Notes under the pieces: generated by a model | Told to the model about the DNA's origin: nothing | Seen by the model: the letters and a program-made list of their open reading frames with translations, nothing else | Database searches by the model: none | Assembly: GCF_002504165.1 (NCBI RefSeq) | Contig: NZ_CP021404.1 | Location: forward strand, 2,232,001-2,296,000 | Source of the DNA: Pacificitalea manganoxidans | Lineage (GTDB): Bacteria > Pseudomonadota > Alphaproteobacteria > Rhodobacterales > Rhodobacteraceae | Direction of reading: 5' to 3' | DNA: 64,000 bases | Made by a program: the position numbers and the translations under genes | Shown here: positions 44,410 to 55,076 of the stretch, piece after piece | Layout: each line of letters starts with the position of its first letter | Numbering within the stretch: position 1 is the stretch's first letter

Positions 44410-44781
44410 ATGTCCCGCATGGTTTTCGCCCTTATCGCAACGCTCCCTGCCCTGCTGCCGCCGGGCGCACAGGCAGAGGGGCGCAATGATCCGCTGTTGC
44501 TGTGCCAGTTCGACAACGGGCGGCAGGTCACGCTGGCTGAAAATGGCGATGCGCTGGTTTGGCTTCAGGGCGACGAGGTGCTGGCCGCCGGTCCCGGCTC
44601 CGCCCTGTCGCAGACGCCGCTGGTCGCGTTGCAGGCGCGCCATGCCGACGGCACCGTGGCGCAGTTGGTGATCCGGCCCGGCTCCGGCACCGTGCAGGCC
44701 AACCTGTCTGAGGTCAGTCTGCGCGGCAATGGTTTCGCCACGCGGATGAGCAGCGGGCGCTGCCGCCCTCATCCGGGCTGA
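44410..44781 (+). CDS. Small exported protein of unknown function
   Basis: A 123-aa precursor with a signal peptide (VFALIATLPALLPPGAQA) and a mature ~100-residue domain with a Cys near the start (LLLCQFDNGRQV) and one near the end (GRCRPHPG), possibly one disulphide; otherwise strand-like with many Val, Gln and Gly. GGAG precedes the start. Cotranscription with the aspartic protease is likely from the 21-bp gap. It might be a substrate or partner, but that is only positional inference. Confidence 0.7.
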   Translation: MSRMVFALIATLPALLPPGAQAEGRNDPLLLCQFDNGRQVTLAENGDALVWLQGDEVLAAGPGSALSQTPLVALQARHADGTVAQLVIRPGSGTVQANLSEVSLRGNGFATRMSSGRCRPHPG

Positions 44782-44873
44782 CCCGCGCCGCAAATTCCGG
44801 CTTTCACCCGCGCGGTCCCGCCGCTACCAAGCGTCAATCCCGTTCACCCCCGGACCCGAGGACGCCCGACCGC

Positions 44874-45737
44874 ATGATCTACGATACCGCCGAAGCCTGG
44901 CGCGCCGCGCCCCGTAAGAAAGTGCTGCTGTTCGGGATGTCGGGACTGGGCAAGACCTATCTGTCCACGATGCTGCGCAGTTCCGGCGACTGGTTTCACT
45001 ACTCCATCGATTACCGCATCGGCACTCGCTACATGGGCGAACACATCGCCGACAGCTTCAAACGCGAAGCGATGAAGGTGCCGTTCCTGCGCGATTTGCT
45101 GATGTCGGATTCGATCTATATCGGCTCCAACATCACCTTCGATAATCTTGCGCCCCTGTCGACCTATTTGGGCAAGCCGGGCGATCCGGCCCAAGGTGGC
45201 GTGCCCATCGACGAATACCGCCGCCGGCAGGCGCAGCACATGGTCGCGGAAACCGCCGCGCTGGGGGACACGGCCCATTTCATCGAGCGGGCGCGTGATA
45301 TCTATGGCTACGACAATTTCGTCTGTGACAGCGGCGGCTCGATTTGCGAGGTGGTTGATCCCGACGATCCCGCCGACCCTGTTCTGACCGGCCTGTCGGA
45401 CGCGTGCCTGCTGGTCTGGATCGAAGGCTCCGAGGCGCATCGTGCCGAGCTGATCCGCCGGTTCGACCGCGCGCCTAAGCCGATGTGCTACCAGCCCGAG
45501 TTCCTCAGCCGTTGCTGGGAGGAATATCTGACCGAAACCGGGCTGCCGCCCGAAGGCGTAAACCCCGATGCCTTCATCCGCTGGGCCTATGCCCGCGCGC
45601 TGGACCATCGGCAGCCCCGCTATGCCGCGATGGCGCGCAACTGGGGTGTTTCTGTCACTGCCGAGGAGGTGGGCAATGTCCGCCACGCGCAGGATTTCGA
45701 AACCCTGATCGGGGAGGCCATCGCCCGCAAAGGGTGA
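44874..45737 (+). CDS. P-loop ATPase of unknown function upstream of metA
   Basis: A 287-aa soluble protein with Walker A GMSGLGKT near residue 21 and a possible Walker B in LVWIEGSE. The fold resembles nucleotide or small-molecule kinases rather than AAA ATPases; it carries conserved-looking motifs RYMGEHIADSFKREAMK, FVCDSGGSICEVVDPDD and CYQPEFLSRCWEEYL. Charged and aromatic content is high and no membrane segment is seen. I do not recognise a named family. It is separated from metA by 237 bp on the same strand. Confidence 0.75.
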   Translation: MIYDTAEAWRAAPRKKVLLFGMSGLGKTYLSTMLRSSGDWFHYSIDYRIGTRYMGEHIADSFKREAMKVPFLRDLLMSDSIYIGSNITFDNLAPLSTYLGKPGDPAQGGVPIDEYRRRQAQHMVAETAALGDTAHFIERARDIYGYDNFVCDSGGSICEVVDPDDPADPVLTGLSDACLLVWIEGSEAHRAELIRRFDRAPKPMCYQPEFLSRCWEEYLTETGLPPEGVNPDAFIRWAYARALDHRQPRYAAMARNWGVSVTAEEVGNVRHAQDFETLIGEAIARKG

Positions 45738-45974
45738 GCGGCGCGGCCCGGATCGAGGCTGGACGCGGCGCATAGGGTGCGCTTTACCTCCCGTGCGTGA
45801 GGCGTCCACCTCCACCGTTTACCACACGCGGTCCGATGCGCGCGTTTCAGAGGGCCCGATGGCGGCGCGCGGGGCACCTCCCCCCCTGCGACGCCTCCTG
45901 CCCTTGAGCCTGCGCAGCATTCAGCCTATCTCAGCGGCCTGACCCGGCCCGCGTGGCCAATACGGAGCTGACCC

Positions 45975-46898
45975 ATGCCCATCACCCTGCCCGAAGACCT
46001 GCCCGCCCACGACATCCTGTCGAACGAAGGCGTCATGGTCATGGGCGCGGGGCGTGCGGCGCGTCAGGATATCCGCCCGCTGCGGATCGGGCTTCTTAAC
46101 CTGATGCCCAAGAAGATCCAGACCGAAACGCAGTTCGCCCGGCTCATCGGGGCCACGCCGCTACAGATCGATCTGTCGCTCATCCGCATGACGGAGCATG
46201 AGACCCGCAACACGGCGCCTGAACATATGGAGGCGTTCTACCGCCCCTTTGCCGAGGTCGCCGCGACGGGCGAGAAATTTGACGGGCTGGTCATCACCGG
46301 CGCCCCGATCGAGCACCTGCCCTTTGAGGAGGTGACCTATTGGGACGAATTGCGGCAGGTCTTTGACTGGGCGAAAACCCATGTGCATTCGACCTTCGGC
46401 GTGTGCTGGGGCGGCATGGCGATGATCCACTACCTGCACGGGGTGAACAAACACCTGCTGGACGCCAAGGCGTTTGGCTGTTTCCGGCATCGCAATCTGC
46501 TGCCTGCCTCCCCCTATCTGCGCGGGTTTTCGGACGATTGCGTGATCCCCGTGTCGCGCTGGACCGAAATGCGCCAGTCCGAGATCGACGCGGTGCCGGG
46601 GCTTATCACCCTGCTGGGGTCCGATCAGGTCGGGCCCGCATTGGTCGAAGATCCGGGCAATCGTGCGCTCTATATCTTTAACCATTTCGAATATGACAGC
46701 TGGACGCTGAAGGAAGAATACGATCGCGACGTCGCCTCCGGGCGGGATATCAACGTGCCGATCAACTACTATCCTGATGACGATCCCGCGAAGATGCCGC
46801 TCAATCGCTGGAGATCCCACGCGCACCTTCTATATGGCAACTGGATAAACGAAATCTATCAGAGCACCCATTTCGACCTGAATGAGATTGGCAGTTAA
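45975..46898 (+). CDS. metAA: Homoserine O-acetyltransferase, MetA type
   Basis: It acylates homoserine to start methionine synthesis. The 307-aa MetA-fold protein has the catalytic cysteine in [12 protein letters not shown] (C144), [10 protein letters not shown] and the catalytic His in [12 protein letters not shown]. The position equal to E. coli G111 is a glutamate here (E113 in [13 protein letters not shown]). A glutamate at this site is known to favour acetyl-CoA over succinyl-CoA, hence the acetyl call. GGAG precedes the ATG. The 3' end overlaps the lipoprotein gene by 17 bases. I saw no SAM riboswitch upstream. Confidence 0.9.
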   Translation: MPITLPEDLPAHDILSNEGVMVMGAGRAARQDIRPLRIGLLNLMPKKIQTETQFARLIGATPLQIDLSLIRMTEHETRNTAPEHMEAFYRPFAEVAATGEKFDGLVITGAPIEHLPFEEVTYWDELRQVFDWAKTHVHSTFGVCWGGMAMIHYLHGVNKHLLDAKAFGCFRHRNLLPASPYLRGFSDDCVIPVSRWTEMRQSEIDAVPGLITLLGSDQVGPALVEDPGNRALYIFNHFEYDSWTLKEEYDRDVASGRDINVPINYYPDDDPAKMPLNRWRSHAHLLYGNWINEIYQSTHFDLNEIGS

Positions 46899-47841
46899 AC
46901 TTCTCGGGCTTCTGTCACTGGCGGCCCTGCTCGGCGGTTGCGGGCTGATCGTCGACCGCCGGGCCGACCGGCGCGAAGCGTCTGCCATGGCGGAATTCCC
47001 GCCCGAGGGTCAGATCCTGAGCATCGACGGCACCCGTGTGCATGCCGTGGTCGCCGGGCGCGGGCCGGATCTGGTGCTGATCCACGGCGCGGGTGGCAAT
47101 ACCCGCGATATGACCTTTTCTCTCGCGCCTGCGCTGACCGACCGTTACCGCGTCATCGCAATCGACCGGCCCGGCTTTGGCTATACCGATCCGTTGCCTG
47201 ACGGGGGCACGATTTTCGAACAGGCTGCCCTACTTCAGAAAGCTGCCGCGCAGCTTGGCGCGGACCGCCCGATTGTCATGGGGCACAGCTATGGCGGCGC
47301 GGTGGCGCTTGCGTGGGCCGTGAGCCGCCCCGGAACGCTGTCGGCGCTGGTGCCCGTCTCCGCCGCAAGTCAGGTCTGGGACGGTGGCATCGGCCCCTTC
47401 TACAAGATCACCGGATCGGCCTTGGGCGGGGCCACTGTGGTGCCGCTCATCACCGCCTTTGCCAGCGAGCAACAGGTGGAGGATGCGCTTGTCGGTGTGT
47501 TCGCGCCCCAGCCCGTGCCCGAAGGCTACAGCGATGCGTTCGGCCCCGGCCTGACCCTGCGCCGTGTCAGTCTGCGGGCCAATGGCGAACAGCGCGTGAC
47601 GCTCAAGGCCGAGATCGCTGCGATGGTGCCGCTATATCCGCAGATCGGCATCCCGGTGGAGATTGTCCACGGCACCGCCGATACGACCGTCGGGCTGGAA
47701 ATCCACGCCCGCCCCACGGCCCGCGCCATCCCCGGTGCAACGCTGACGGAACTGCCCGGTATCGGCCATATGACGCAACATGTCTCCGTGCCCGCCGTCA
47801 CCGCCGCGATTGATCGCGCCGCGGCCCGCGCCGGATTTTAG
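46882..47841 (+). CDS. Alpha/beta-hydrolase lipoprotein
   Basis: A 319-aa protein with a lipobox ([12 protein letters not shown], Cys at about 21), so it is probably anchored to a membrane facing the periplasm. The alpha/beta-hydrolase domain has the oxyanion segment LIHGAGGN, the nucleophile elbow GHSYGGA near residue 136, an acidic residue region HGTADTTV near 259 and the catalytic His in GIGHMTQH near 293. Substrate unknown. The start lies 17 bases inside metAA, so it is probably translationally coupled. A terminator follows. Confidence 0.88.
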   Translation: MRLAVKLLGLLSLAALLGGCGLIVDRRADRREASAMAEFPPEGQILSIDGTRVHAVVAGRGPDLVLIHGAGGNTRDMTFSLAPALTDRYRVIAIDRPGFGYTDPLPDGGTIFEQAALLQKAAAQLGADRPIVMGHSYGGAVALAWAVSRPGTLSALVPVSAASQVWDGGIGPFYKITGSALGGATVVPLITAFASEQQVEDALVGVFAPQPVPEGYSDAFGPGLTLRRVSLRANGEQRVTLKAEIAAMVPLYPQIGIPVEIVHGTADTTVGLEIHARPTARAIPGATLTELPGIGHMTQHVSVPAVTAAIDRAAARAGF

Positions 47842-47980
47842 CAAAGCGCGATCTGCCGCCCCGGCAGCGGGGTCGGACGCGCCATATGATCCGCTGCCTG
47901 CGTGGTTAGGGTGGCATTGCACCCGCGTCGCACTTGGCCACCACGCCTGCGCTGCAACGCCCCCTGCCCTCCCCAAAGAA

Positions 47981-48010
47981 AAACGCGCGCCCCAACCGGG
48001 ACGCGCGTTT
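47981..48010. terminator. Bidirectional terminator between lipoprotein hydrolase and DAHP synthase
   Basis: AAACGCGCG pairs with CGCGCGTTT, with an inner CCC/GGG around AACC. A and T runs flank both sides, fitting both convergent genes. Confidence 0.85.
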
Positions 48011-48033
48011 CTAATTCGTCAGTCTGGCGGGCC

Positions 48034-49401
48034 TTAGATGGCGGCGCGCTGATCTTGGCGCTGCTGGGACAGTTCCTCGGCGACGAGGAAGGCCAGTTCC
48101 AGCGACTGGCTTGCGTTCAGCCGGGGATCGCAGGCCGTGTGATACCGGTCGCTTAGATCTTCGTCCGTGACGGCGCGCACGCCGCCGGTGCATTCGGTCA
48201 CATCCGCGCCGGTCATCTCGAAATGCACACCGCCGGGGATGGTGTTCTGCGCGCGATGGACGGCGAAGAATTCGCGCACCTCGCCCAGCACCCGATCAAA
48301 CGGACGGGTTTTGTAGCCCGAGGCCGACTTGATCGTGTTGCCGTGCATGGGATCGCAGACCCAGACGACATTCGCGCCTTCGCTGCGGACGGTTTCGATC
48401 AGGCGCGGCAGGTGGTCTTCGACGTTGCCCGCGCCAAAGCGCGCGATCAGCGTCAGGCGACCGGCCTCGTTGCGGGGGTTCAGCGTGGCCAGCAGACGCT
48501 TCAGATCGTCGCTTTCCATCGAGGGGCCGCATTTCAGACCAATCGGGTTTTCGATGCCCCGGCAGAATTCCACATGTGCGCCATCGGGCTGGCGGGTGCG
48601 GTCGCCGATCCAGACCATGTGGCCGGAACCTGCGATGGTTGCGCCCGTGGTGCTGTCCACGCGGGTCAGCGCCTCTTCGTATTCCAGCAGCAGCGCTTCG
48701 TGGCTGACATAGAAATCCACGGAGCCAAGGGCGTCGATCTTCTCGGCCTCCATGCCCGTCGCGGTCATGAAGTCCAGCGCGTCGGCGATGCGGTTCGACA
48801 GGTCGCGGTAGCGCGCGGCCTTATCCTCATCGGCGAAACCGGTGGTCCAGCTGTGCACCCGGTGGATATCGGCGAAACCACCCGTCGAGAAGGCGCGCAG
48901 CAGGTTGAGCGAGGCCGCTGCCTGCATGTAGCCCTGCAACATCTTGTCGGGGTTCGGGATGCGCGCTTCGGGGGTGAAGTCGAGTTCGTTGATGATGTCG
49001 CCCCGGTAGCTGGGCAGTTCAACGCCGTCCTTCACCTCGGTCGGGGCGGAGCGCGGCTTGGCGAATTGACCGGCCATCCGGCCCACTTTCACCACCGGCA
49101 CCTTGGCGCCATAGGTCAGCACAACGGCCATCTGCAACATCACCTTGAAGGTGTCGCGGATGGTGTCGGCACCGAATTGCTCGAAGCTCTCGGCGCAGTC
49201 GCCGCCTTGCAGCAGAAACGCCTCGCCGCGCGACGCCTTGGCAAGCTCCGCTTTCAGCCGCCGGGCCTCACCGGCAAAGACCAAGGGCGGATATCGACGA
49301 AGCCGGGCCTCCACCGCCTCAAGAGCGGCAGCGTCGGTATAGTCGGGCATCTGCACCCGAGGTTTGCGGCGCCAATCGGACTTGGTCCAGCTGTTCGTCA
49401 T
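48034..49401 (-). CDS. aroG: Class II 3-deoxy-7-phosphoheptulonate (DAHP) synthase
   Basis: It joins PEP and erythrose 4-phosphate, entering the shikimate pathway. The 455-aa protein is the plant-like class II type: [71 protein letters not shown] and [14 protein letters not shown]. These include the metal ligands Cys, His, Glu and Asp. GAGAGGAG precedes the start at 49401; the open frame continues to 49566 without family likeness. It feeds AroB at the left edge. Confidence 0.95.
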   Translation of the reverse strand: MTNSWTKSDWRRKPRVQMPDYTDAAALEAVEARLRRYPPLVFAGEARRLKAELAKASRGEAFLLQGGDCAESFEQFGADTIRDTFKVMLQMAVVLTYGAKVPVVKVGRMAGQFAKPRSAPTEVKDGVELPSYRGDIINELDFTPEARIPNPDKMLQGYMQAAASLNLLRAFSTGGFADIHRVHSWTTGFADEDKAARYRDLSNRIADALDFMTATGMEAEKIDALGSVDFYVSHEALLLEYEEALTRVDSTTGATIAGSGHMVWIGDRTRQPDGAHVEFCRGIENPIGLKCGPSMESDDLKRLLATLNPRNEAGRLTLIARFGAGNVEDHLPRLIETVRSEGANVVWVCDPMHGNTIKSASGYKTRPFDRVLGEVREFFAVHRAQNTIPGGVHFEMTGADVTECTGGVRAVTDEDLSDRYHTACDPRLNASQSLELAFLVAEELSQQRQDQRAAI

Positions 49402-49510
49402 GTCTCGTGCTCCTCTCACTGCCACCGCCGGGATCCGCCGGTTAGCGTTAGCAGGGCCGTGTATAGCGCCGCGAAGGCCGGGTTCCAATGTCAAAAGGCC
49501 GCAGACCGCC

Positions 49511-50320
49511 TCAGCGTGGCGCAGCATCCGCAGGCGCGGAACGCGCGGACGCGGGTGCGGACCCATCGCGGGCGGGCTGTCGGCCTGTCACGACATTGCG
49601 CAGAGCGCGGGCGCGGGCTGCGGGAATGGCGCTGATCTCCAGCCCGGTAAAGACATGCAACGTGCCCAGATCCCGGTCGATGACGGCGTGATCCGACACC
49701 CAGCCCCCCATCGCGAGATAGGTGCGCAGCAGCGGTGGCATCTGTTGTAGCGCCCGGCGGGGATCGGGCGGTGGCGCGCCGGGTCGCGGCCTGAGCGTCA
49801 CCACATCGGGCGCCCGCACCCGTGGGGCCAGGCGCGCCGGCGCAAGGTGGCGACCATGCAGCAGCCCCAGCGCATCAGCGTAGCGTGAAGGCTCTTGCCC
49901 GGCGAAGGACGAGCAGCCGAACAGAAATTCGACCCCGTCCGCATCCACCAGCGCCGTAATGGCGCCCCATGCCAGCCGCAGGATGTCAGGGTCACGGTGC
50001 CCCGGCGCGATGCAGAAGCGCCCCAGTTCCAGCATCGGACCCGACCGCAGGCCAAGCGCCCGCAGATCGTAGTGCTGGGCCGCGTAGCTGTCGCCCACCG
50101 CCGCGCCCGACGGGATCGGCAGCAGCCGAAAGCACCCCACAAGATCGCCGGTGGCGACCTGTTCGATCAGGATATGATGGCAGATCGCGTCGAAGCGGTC
50201 GCGGTCGCTGACGCCCGCTGCCCGCCCAAAGCCGCGCGCACGCAGTGCCAACGCGCGATCCAGATCCGCGGACCCGCAGGCCAGTCGCGCGTGGTAGCGG
50301 CCGCGTCGCAGCGTCAACAT
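49511..50320 (-). CDS. olsB: OlsB-type L-ornithine N-acyltransferase
   Basis: OlsB acylates ornithine from acyl-ACP, the first step of ornithine lipids, phosphorus-free membrane lipids common in rhodobacters. The 269-aa GNAT-fold protein has [47 protein letters not shown] and the C-terminal [21 protein letters not shown], a set I associate with this family. OlsA is not adjacent; the upstream gene msrB is divergent. Other GNAT functions are possible but less likely. Confidence 0.85.
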   Translation of the reverse strand: MLTLRRGRYHARLACGSADLDRALALRARGFGRAAGVSDRDRFDAICHHILIEQVATGDLVGCFRLLPIPSGAAVGDSYAAQHYDLRALGLRSGPMLELGRFCIAPGHRDPDILRLAWGAITALVDADGVEFLFGCSSFAGQEPSRYADALGLLHGRHLAPARLAPRVRAPDVVTLRPRPGAPPPDPRRALQQMPPLLRTYLAMGGWVSDHAVIDRDLGTLHVFTGLEISAIPAARARALRNVVTGRQPARDGSAPASARSAPADAAPR

Positions 50321-50469
50321 GGGCGTCTCTCCTGACCGCGGCGGCGCGGCCCGCTTGGAACCTGTCGCCGCCGACCCTAAGTTACGTCCTAGCCCCCCGC
50401 GTGCAACAGCAGATGCGTGTGCCGCCGGGAAAACAGCAGGCCCTCAGAGGGCCGGAACAAGGAGCCTCC

Positions 50470-50874
50470 ATGAGCACCGAAAAGCTGATCAAATCCGATG
50501 CCGAATGGCAGGAACAACTGAGCGATCTGGCCTATAAGGTGACGCGCAAGCATGGCACCGAGCGGGCCTTTACCCACGACGATTTTCCCAAGGAGCCGGG
50601 CGTGTTCACCTGCGTGTGCTGCGGCGCGCCCTTGTTCGAGCAGGCGACGAAGTTCGACAGCGGCACTGGCTGGCCCAGCTTTTACGCGCCCATCGATGAG
50701 ACGGCGGTGGAAACGCAGACCGACCGAAGCTGGTTCATGTCCCGCACCGAGGTGCATTGCGCGCGCTGCGATGCGCATCTGGGCCATGTCTTTCCCGACG
50801 GGCCGCAACCGACGGGCCTGCGCTACTGCATGAACGGTGTGGCGATGGAATTTCACGCCGAAGACGAAGGCTGA
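50470..50874 (+). CDS. msrB: Methionine sulfoxide reductase B
   Basis: MsrB reduces the R form of methionine sulfoxide in proteins. The 134-aa protein has the zinc Cys pairs CVCCGAPLF and CARCDAHLGHVF, the segment FDSGTGWPSFYAPI, and the catalytic Cys in LRYCMNGVAMEF. AAGGAG sits before the ATG at 50470. Single-gene unit with two hairpins downstream. Confidence 0.97.
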   Translation: MSTEKLIKSDAEWQEQLSDLAYKVTRKHGTERAFTHDDFPKEPGVFTCVCCGAPLFEQATKFDSGTGWPSFYAPIDETAVETQTDRSWFMSRTEVHCARCDAHLGHVFPDGPQPTGLRYCMNGVAMEFHAEDEG

Positions 50875-50887
50875 TGTCGCGCCGGGC

Positions 50888-50928
50888 GGGCGGGCTTCTC
50901 AAGGCTCACGCTTAGAAGCGGCCCGCCC
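50888..50928 (+). terminator. Stem-loop after msrB
   Basis: GGGCGGGC/GCCCGCCC with a TTCT/AGAA inner pairing encloses a loop containing CTCACGCT. No T run follows, so it is a weak terminator or a processing element. The loop contains the reverse complement of AGCGTGAGCCT, also found in repeat A1. Confidence 0.5.
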
Positions 50929-50950
50929 TGTCATTTCGCCTGCACATGAA

Positions 50951-50979
50951 AAAGGGCACCGCGCGCTGCGGTGCCCTTT
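50951..50979. terminator. Bidirectional terminator between msrB and pdhC
   Basis: Perfect 12-bp stem AAAGGGCACCGC/GCGGTGCCCTTT with loop GCGCT, flanked by AA and CATTTT. Fits termination of both convergent genes. Confidence 0.9.
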
Positions 50980-51004
50980 CATTTTAGCGCCAGATGGCTG
51001 CGGC

Positions 51005-52402
51005 TCAGGCCAGCATCACCATCGGGTTTTCGAGGTTCTCGACGATTGCCTTGAGCAGTTCAGCCCCCAGCGCGCCGTCGATGACACGGTGATCGACCGA
51101 CAGCGTGACGCTCATCACCGTGGCCACAGCCAGTTCGCCATCCTCGCCCACGACCGGCTTCTTCACCCCAGAGCCGACTGCAAGGATCGCACCATGGGGC
51201 GGGTTGATGACCGCGTCGAAATTGTCGATGCCGAACATGCCGAGGTTAGAGATCGCAAAGCTGCCGCCGGTATATTCGTGCGGGGCGAGCTTCTTATTGC
51301 GGGCGCGTCCGGCAAGGTCTTTCATCTCGGCGGACAGCGCCGACAGGCTTTTCATCTCGGCGTCTTTCAGCACGGGCGTGAACAGCCCGCCTTCGATCGC
51401 GACAGCCACAGCCACATCCGAAGGCTTCAGCTTCAGGATGCGATCCCCGGCCCAGACGGCATTCGCATCCGGCACGGACTGAAGCGCCAGCGCGGAGGCC
51501 TTGATGATGAAGTCGTTGACCGACAGCTTCACACCGCGCCCTTCCAGCTGCTTGTTGAGCTGGCTGCGGAATTTTAGCAGCGCGTCGATCTTGATCTCGC
51601 GGCGCAGGTAGAAATGCGGGATCGTCTGCTTGGCCTCGGTCAGGCGGCTGGCCACCGTGCGGCGCATCCCGTCGAGCTTGACCTCCTCGAACTCGCGCCC
51701 GTCATACATCTTCTTGACGGTCTCGGCAGAGGGGCTGGCGGGCATCGCGGGTTTCTGACCGCCGGTGTCGCCGGTCTGGGCCGGCGCGGCTTTGGCCGCA
51801 TTCGCAGCGGGTGCCGCCGCAGAGCCAGCCTTCGCGCCTTCGACATCGGCACGCACAATGCGTCCTTTGGGGCCGGAGCCCTTGATCCCGGTCAGATCGA
51901 TGCCTTTGTCAGCGGCGATCCGGCGGGCCAGCGGCGAGGCGAAAACCCGTTCGCCGGACGCGTCACGCGGGGCGGCGGGGGCTTTGGTATCGCTTTTCTC
52001 GACCGGCTTGCGGGTGGCTTCGCCTCCGTCGGCACCGGCGCCCTGCGCTTCGCGCGGGGCGGGCGCGGCGTCGGAGCTTTGCTCCTTGGCGGCGCTTTTC
52101 TCGGCCTCGCCCGGCGCACTGGCGGCGCCGGAGGTGTCACCGATGTCATCGGCGCTTTCGCCCTCGGCCAGCAGCACAGCGATGGGGGCGTTGACCTTCA
52201 CGCCTTCGCTGCCCTCGGGCACGAGGATCTTGCCGATGACGCCTTCGTCCACGGCTTCGAATTCCATCGTGGCCTTATCGGTCTCGATCTCGGCCAGCAG
52301 ATCGCCGGAGGCGACGGTGTCGCCCTCCTTGACCAGCCATTTCGCCAGCGTGCCTTCCTCCATCGTCGGAGACAGCGCGGGCATCAGGATTTCTGTCGGC
52401 AT
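51005..52402 (-). CDS. pdhC: Pyruvate dehydrogenase E2, dihydrolipoamide acetyltransferase
   Basis: E2 forms the complex core and moves acetyl groups to CoA. The 465-aa protein has one lipoyl domain (1-80, lysine in ETDKATMEF), an Ala/Pro/Lys linker, the peripheral-subunit-binding domain (about 140-175, [20 protein letters not shown]) and the catalytic domain with [10 protein letters not shown] near residue 440. The lipoyl domain is nearly the same as that of PdhB. It lies 12 bp after pdhB. Confidence 0.95.
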   Translation of the reverse strand: MPTEILMPALSPTMEEGTLAKWLVKEGDTVASGDLLAEIETDKATMEFEAVDEGVIGKILVPEGSEGVKVNAPIAVLLAEGESADDIGDTSGAASAPGEAEKSAAKEQSSDAAPAPREAQGAGADGGEATRKPVEKSDTKAPAAPRDASGERVFASPLARRIAADKGIDLTGIKGSGPKGRIVRADVEGAKAGSAAAPAANAAKAAPAQTGDTGGQKPAMPASPSAETVKKMYDGREFEEVKLDGMRRTVASRLTEAKQTIPHFYLRREIKIDALLKFRSQLNKQLEGRGVKLSVNDFIIKASALALQSVPDANAVWAGDRILKLKPSDVAVAVAIEGGLFTPVLKDAEMKSLSALSAEMKDLAGRARNKKLAPHEYTGGSFAISNLGMFGIDNFDAVINPPHGAILAVGSGVKKPVVGEDGELAVATVMSVTLSVDHRVIDGALGAELLKAIVENLENPMVMLA

Positions 52403-52414
52403 CGCGTGTCCTCC

Positions 52415-53815
52415 TCAGCGGTAGGTGACTTGCTTCACGGCGTCGATCACCTCGGCGGTGGTGACGAGCGCGAGCTTTTCGAGATTGGCGGCGTAGGGCA
52501 TCGGCACGTCCTTGCCGGTGCAGTTGATCACCGGCGCGTCCAGATAGTCGAATGCGCGCTGCATGATCACCGACGACAAGTGATTGCTGAAGGACGCGAC
52601 CGGGAAGCCTTCCTCGACGGTGACACAGCGGTTGGTTTTCATCACCGAACGGATCACCGTGTCATAATCGACGGGACGCAGGGTGCGCAGGTCAATGACC
52701 TCGGCGCTGATGCCCTCCTCGGCCAGCTTGTCGGCGGCTTCGAGCGCGTATTGCATCCCGATGCCCCAGCTGACGATGGTAACGTCGTCGCCTTCGCGCC
52801 AGATCCGGGCCTTACCGAACGGAACGGTGAAGTCATCCATCACCGGCACATCGAAGGAGCGCCCGTAGAGGATCTCGTTTTCGAGGAAAATCACCGGGTT
52901 GGGATCACGGATCGCGGATTTCATCAGGCCCTTCGCATCGGCTGCCGAATAGGGCATCGCGACTTTCAGACCGGGGATCGAGGCATACCATGCCGCGTAA
53001 TCCTGACTGTGCTGGGCGCCCACGCGGGCGGCAGCGCCGTTCGGACCACGGAACACCATAGGTGCGCCCATCTGCCCGCCGGACATATAAAGTGTCTTGG
53101 CAGCGGAGTTGATGATCTGGTCAATCGCCTGCATGGCGAAGTTGAAGGTCATGAACTCGACAATCGGCTTCAGCCCGCCAAAGGCCGCGCCAACAGCGAT
53201 CCCGGCAAAGCCATGCTCGGTGATCGGCGTGTCGATAATCCGCTTGGCGCCGAATTCGTCCAGCAGACCTTGGCTGACCTTATAGGCCCCCTGATATTCG
53301 GCGACTTCTTCGCCCATCAGGTAGACACTGTCATCGCGGCGCATCTCTTCGGCCATCGCGTCGCGCAGCGCTTCGCGGACGGTCGTGGACTTGAATTCCG
53401 TGCCTTCGGGATATTCAGGCTCGGTCACGCCGGGAACGTCGGGGACAATCGGCTGGGCCGGGGCCTTGGCGGCCTTCTGCGCGTCAGCGGCCACATCGGC
53501 GTCGGCTTTCGCGTCATCGGCATCGCCTGCATCCGCAGATGCTGCGGACGTGTCGATGTCATCGGCGCTTTCGCCCTCTTCGACCATGATGGCGATGGGG
53601 GTGTTGACCTTCACGCCTTCGGTGCCCTCGGCGATGAGGATCTTGCCGACGATACCTTCGTCGACGGCCTCGAATTCCATCGTCGCCTTGTCGGTCTCGA
53701 TCTCGGCCAGAATGTCACCGGAGGCGACGGTGTCGCCCTCTTTGACCAGCCATTTCGCCAGCGTGCCTTCCTCCATGGTGGGGGAAAGCGCGGGCATCAG
53801 GATCTCGGTTGCCAT
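52415..53815 (-). CDS. pdhB: Pyruvate dehydrogenase E1 beta with N-terminal lipoyl domain
   Basis: The beta subunit of the E1 decarboxylase. The 466 residues contain an extra N-terminal lipoyl domain (1-80, ETDKATMEF) and an acidic linker, then the E1 beta body (about 140-466) with [42 protein letters not shown] and [12 protein letters not shown]. Fusion of a lipoyl domain to E1 beta is known in alphaproteobacteria. It is preceded by pdhA with a 16-bp gap. Confidence 0.96.
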   Translation of the reverse strand: MATEILMPALSPTMEEGTLAKWLVKEGDTVASGDILAEIETDKATMEFEAVDEGIVGKILIAEGTEGVKVNTPIAIMVEEGESADDIDTSAASADAGDADDAKADADVAADAQKAAKAPAQPIVPDVPGVTEPEYPEGTEFKSTTVREALRDAMAEEMRRDDSVYLMGEEVAEYQGAYKVSQGLLDEFGAKRIIDTPITEHGFAGIAVGAAFGGLKPIVEFMTFNFAMQAIDQIINSAAKTLYMSGGQMGAPMVFRGPNGAAARVGAQHSQDYAAWYASIPGLKVAMPYSAADAKGLMKSAIRDPNPVIFLENEILYGRSFDVPVMDDFTVPFGKARIWREGDDVTIVSWGIGMQYALEAADKLAEEGISAEVIDLRTLRPVDYDTVIRSVMKTNRCVTVEEGFPVASFSNHLSSVIMQRAFDYLDAPVINCTGKDVPMPYAANLEKLALVTTAEVIDAVKQVTYR

Positions 53816-53831
53816 TGGTGTGATCTCCCCC

Positions 53832-54845
53832 TTACGCGTCCTGCGGCACTTCGGCCGCGTAAATGTCGGTGTAAAGCTCTTCGAGCGCGGGCTCGGGGCT
53901 TTCCTTCGCGAATTCGGCGGACTCGTTCACGATATCCTTGATCTCCTTGTCGATCGCTTTCAGATCGGCTTCGGAGGCATGGTTGCCGGAGACCAGCAAT
54001 TCACGGACGTTCTCGATCGGATCACGCTCTTCGCGCATCTTCTGCACTTCCTCGCGGGTCCGGTATTTCGCCGGGTCCGACATGGAATGGCCGCGATAGC
54101 GGTAGGTCTTGATCTCGAGGATGTAGGGGCCGTTGCCAGCGCGGCAGTGCGCGACCGCCTTCTCGCCTGCTTCCTTCACCGCCAGCACATCCATGCCATC
54201 GACGGCCTCGCCTTCGATCCCGTAGGCCGCACCGCGTTCCCAAAGGCTGTTCGATTTGGTCGAGCGGGCCACGGAGGTGCCCATCGCATATTGGTTGTTT
54301 TCGATCACGAAGATCACGGGCAGATCCCACAGCTCGGCCATGTTGTAGGTCTCGTAGACCTGGCCCTGGTTGGCCGCGCCATCGCCGAAATAGGCAAATG
54401 TCACGCGATCATTGCCCTTGTATTTGTCCGAGAAGGCCAGACCGGCACCGATCGGCACCTGCGCGCCGACGATCCCGTGGCCGCCGTAGAAATGCTTCTC
54501 CTTGGAGAACATGTGCATCGAGCCGCCCTTGCCGCGGGAATACCCTCCCTCGCGACCGGTCAGTTCGGCCATCACGCCTTTGGGGTCCATACCGCAGGCC
54601 AACATGTGGCCGTGATCGCGATAGGAGGTGACGCGCTTGTCGCCCTCTTCCGCCGCGGCCTCGAGCCCGACGACGACCGCTTCCTGCCCGATATACAGGT
54701 GACAGAAGCCACCGATCAGGCCCATGCCGTAAAGCTGGCCAGCCTTTTCCTCGAAGCGCCGGATCAGCAGCATTTCGCGGTAATAGTGCAGAAGCTCGTC
54801 CTTGGAAACATTCGGCTTCTTGGGTGCAGCCTTGCGCGCCGCCAT
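53832..54845 (-). CDS. pdhA: Pyruvate dehydrogenase E1 alpha
   Basis: The alpha subunit binds thiamine pyrophosphate and decarboxylates pyruvate. The 337-aa protein has [16 protein letters not shown], the TPP GDG...NQG motif in [30 protein letters not shown] and the phosphorylatable-loop-like [11 protein letters not shown]. First gene of pdhA-pdhB-pdhC. The start is followed by a basic N-terminus ([18 protein letters not shown]). The 5' region (54846-55076) is about 230 bp and holds GTTTAACGTTGAAC at 54868-54881, possible but unproven regulatory sequence. Confidence 0.96.
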   Translation of the reverse strand: MAARKAAPKKPNVSKDELLHYYREMLLIRRFEEKAGQLYGMGLIGGFCHLYIGQEAVVVGLEAAAEEGDKRVTSYRDHGHMLACGMDPKGVMAELTGREGGYSRGKGGSMHMFSKEKHFYGGHGIVGAQVPIGAGLAFSDKYKGNDRVTFAYFGDGAANQGQVYETYNMAELWDLPVIFVIENNQYAMGTSVARSTKSNSLWERGAAYGIEGEAVDGMDVLAVKEAGEKAVAHCRAGNGPYILEIKTYRYRGHSMSDPAKYRTREEVQKMREERDPIENVRELLVSGNHASEADLKAIDKEIKDIVNESAEFAKESPEPALEELYTDIYAAEVPQDA

Positions 54846-55076
54846 AGCCGGCCCTCCTCCGATAGGAATAGTTTAACGTTGAACCATTCATAGCAAAGCT
54901 CGAATGGCGATGCATCCTGAAAAGAGGGTAAGCTGGTATTCCGCGGATGCAAGCGTTGATCTGGCGCCGCCCGCTACGCCGCAGTGCGGCATAAAAATAA
55001 GGGGCGCCGATTGCCCCCTGCGCCCCGGCCCCTAGACCGCCACGGAACCGCGCGCCCTGCCCCGCGTTGGCCGGTC

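Noticed and set aside
45738-45974. SAM-type riboswitch upstream of metAA
   Set aside because: I looked for SAM-II, SAM-V and SAM/SAH core patterns and found none; only a GGACGC/GCGTCC pairing was seen.
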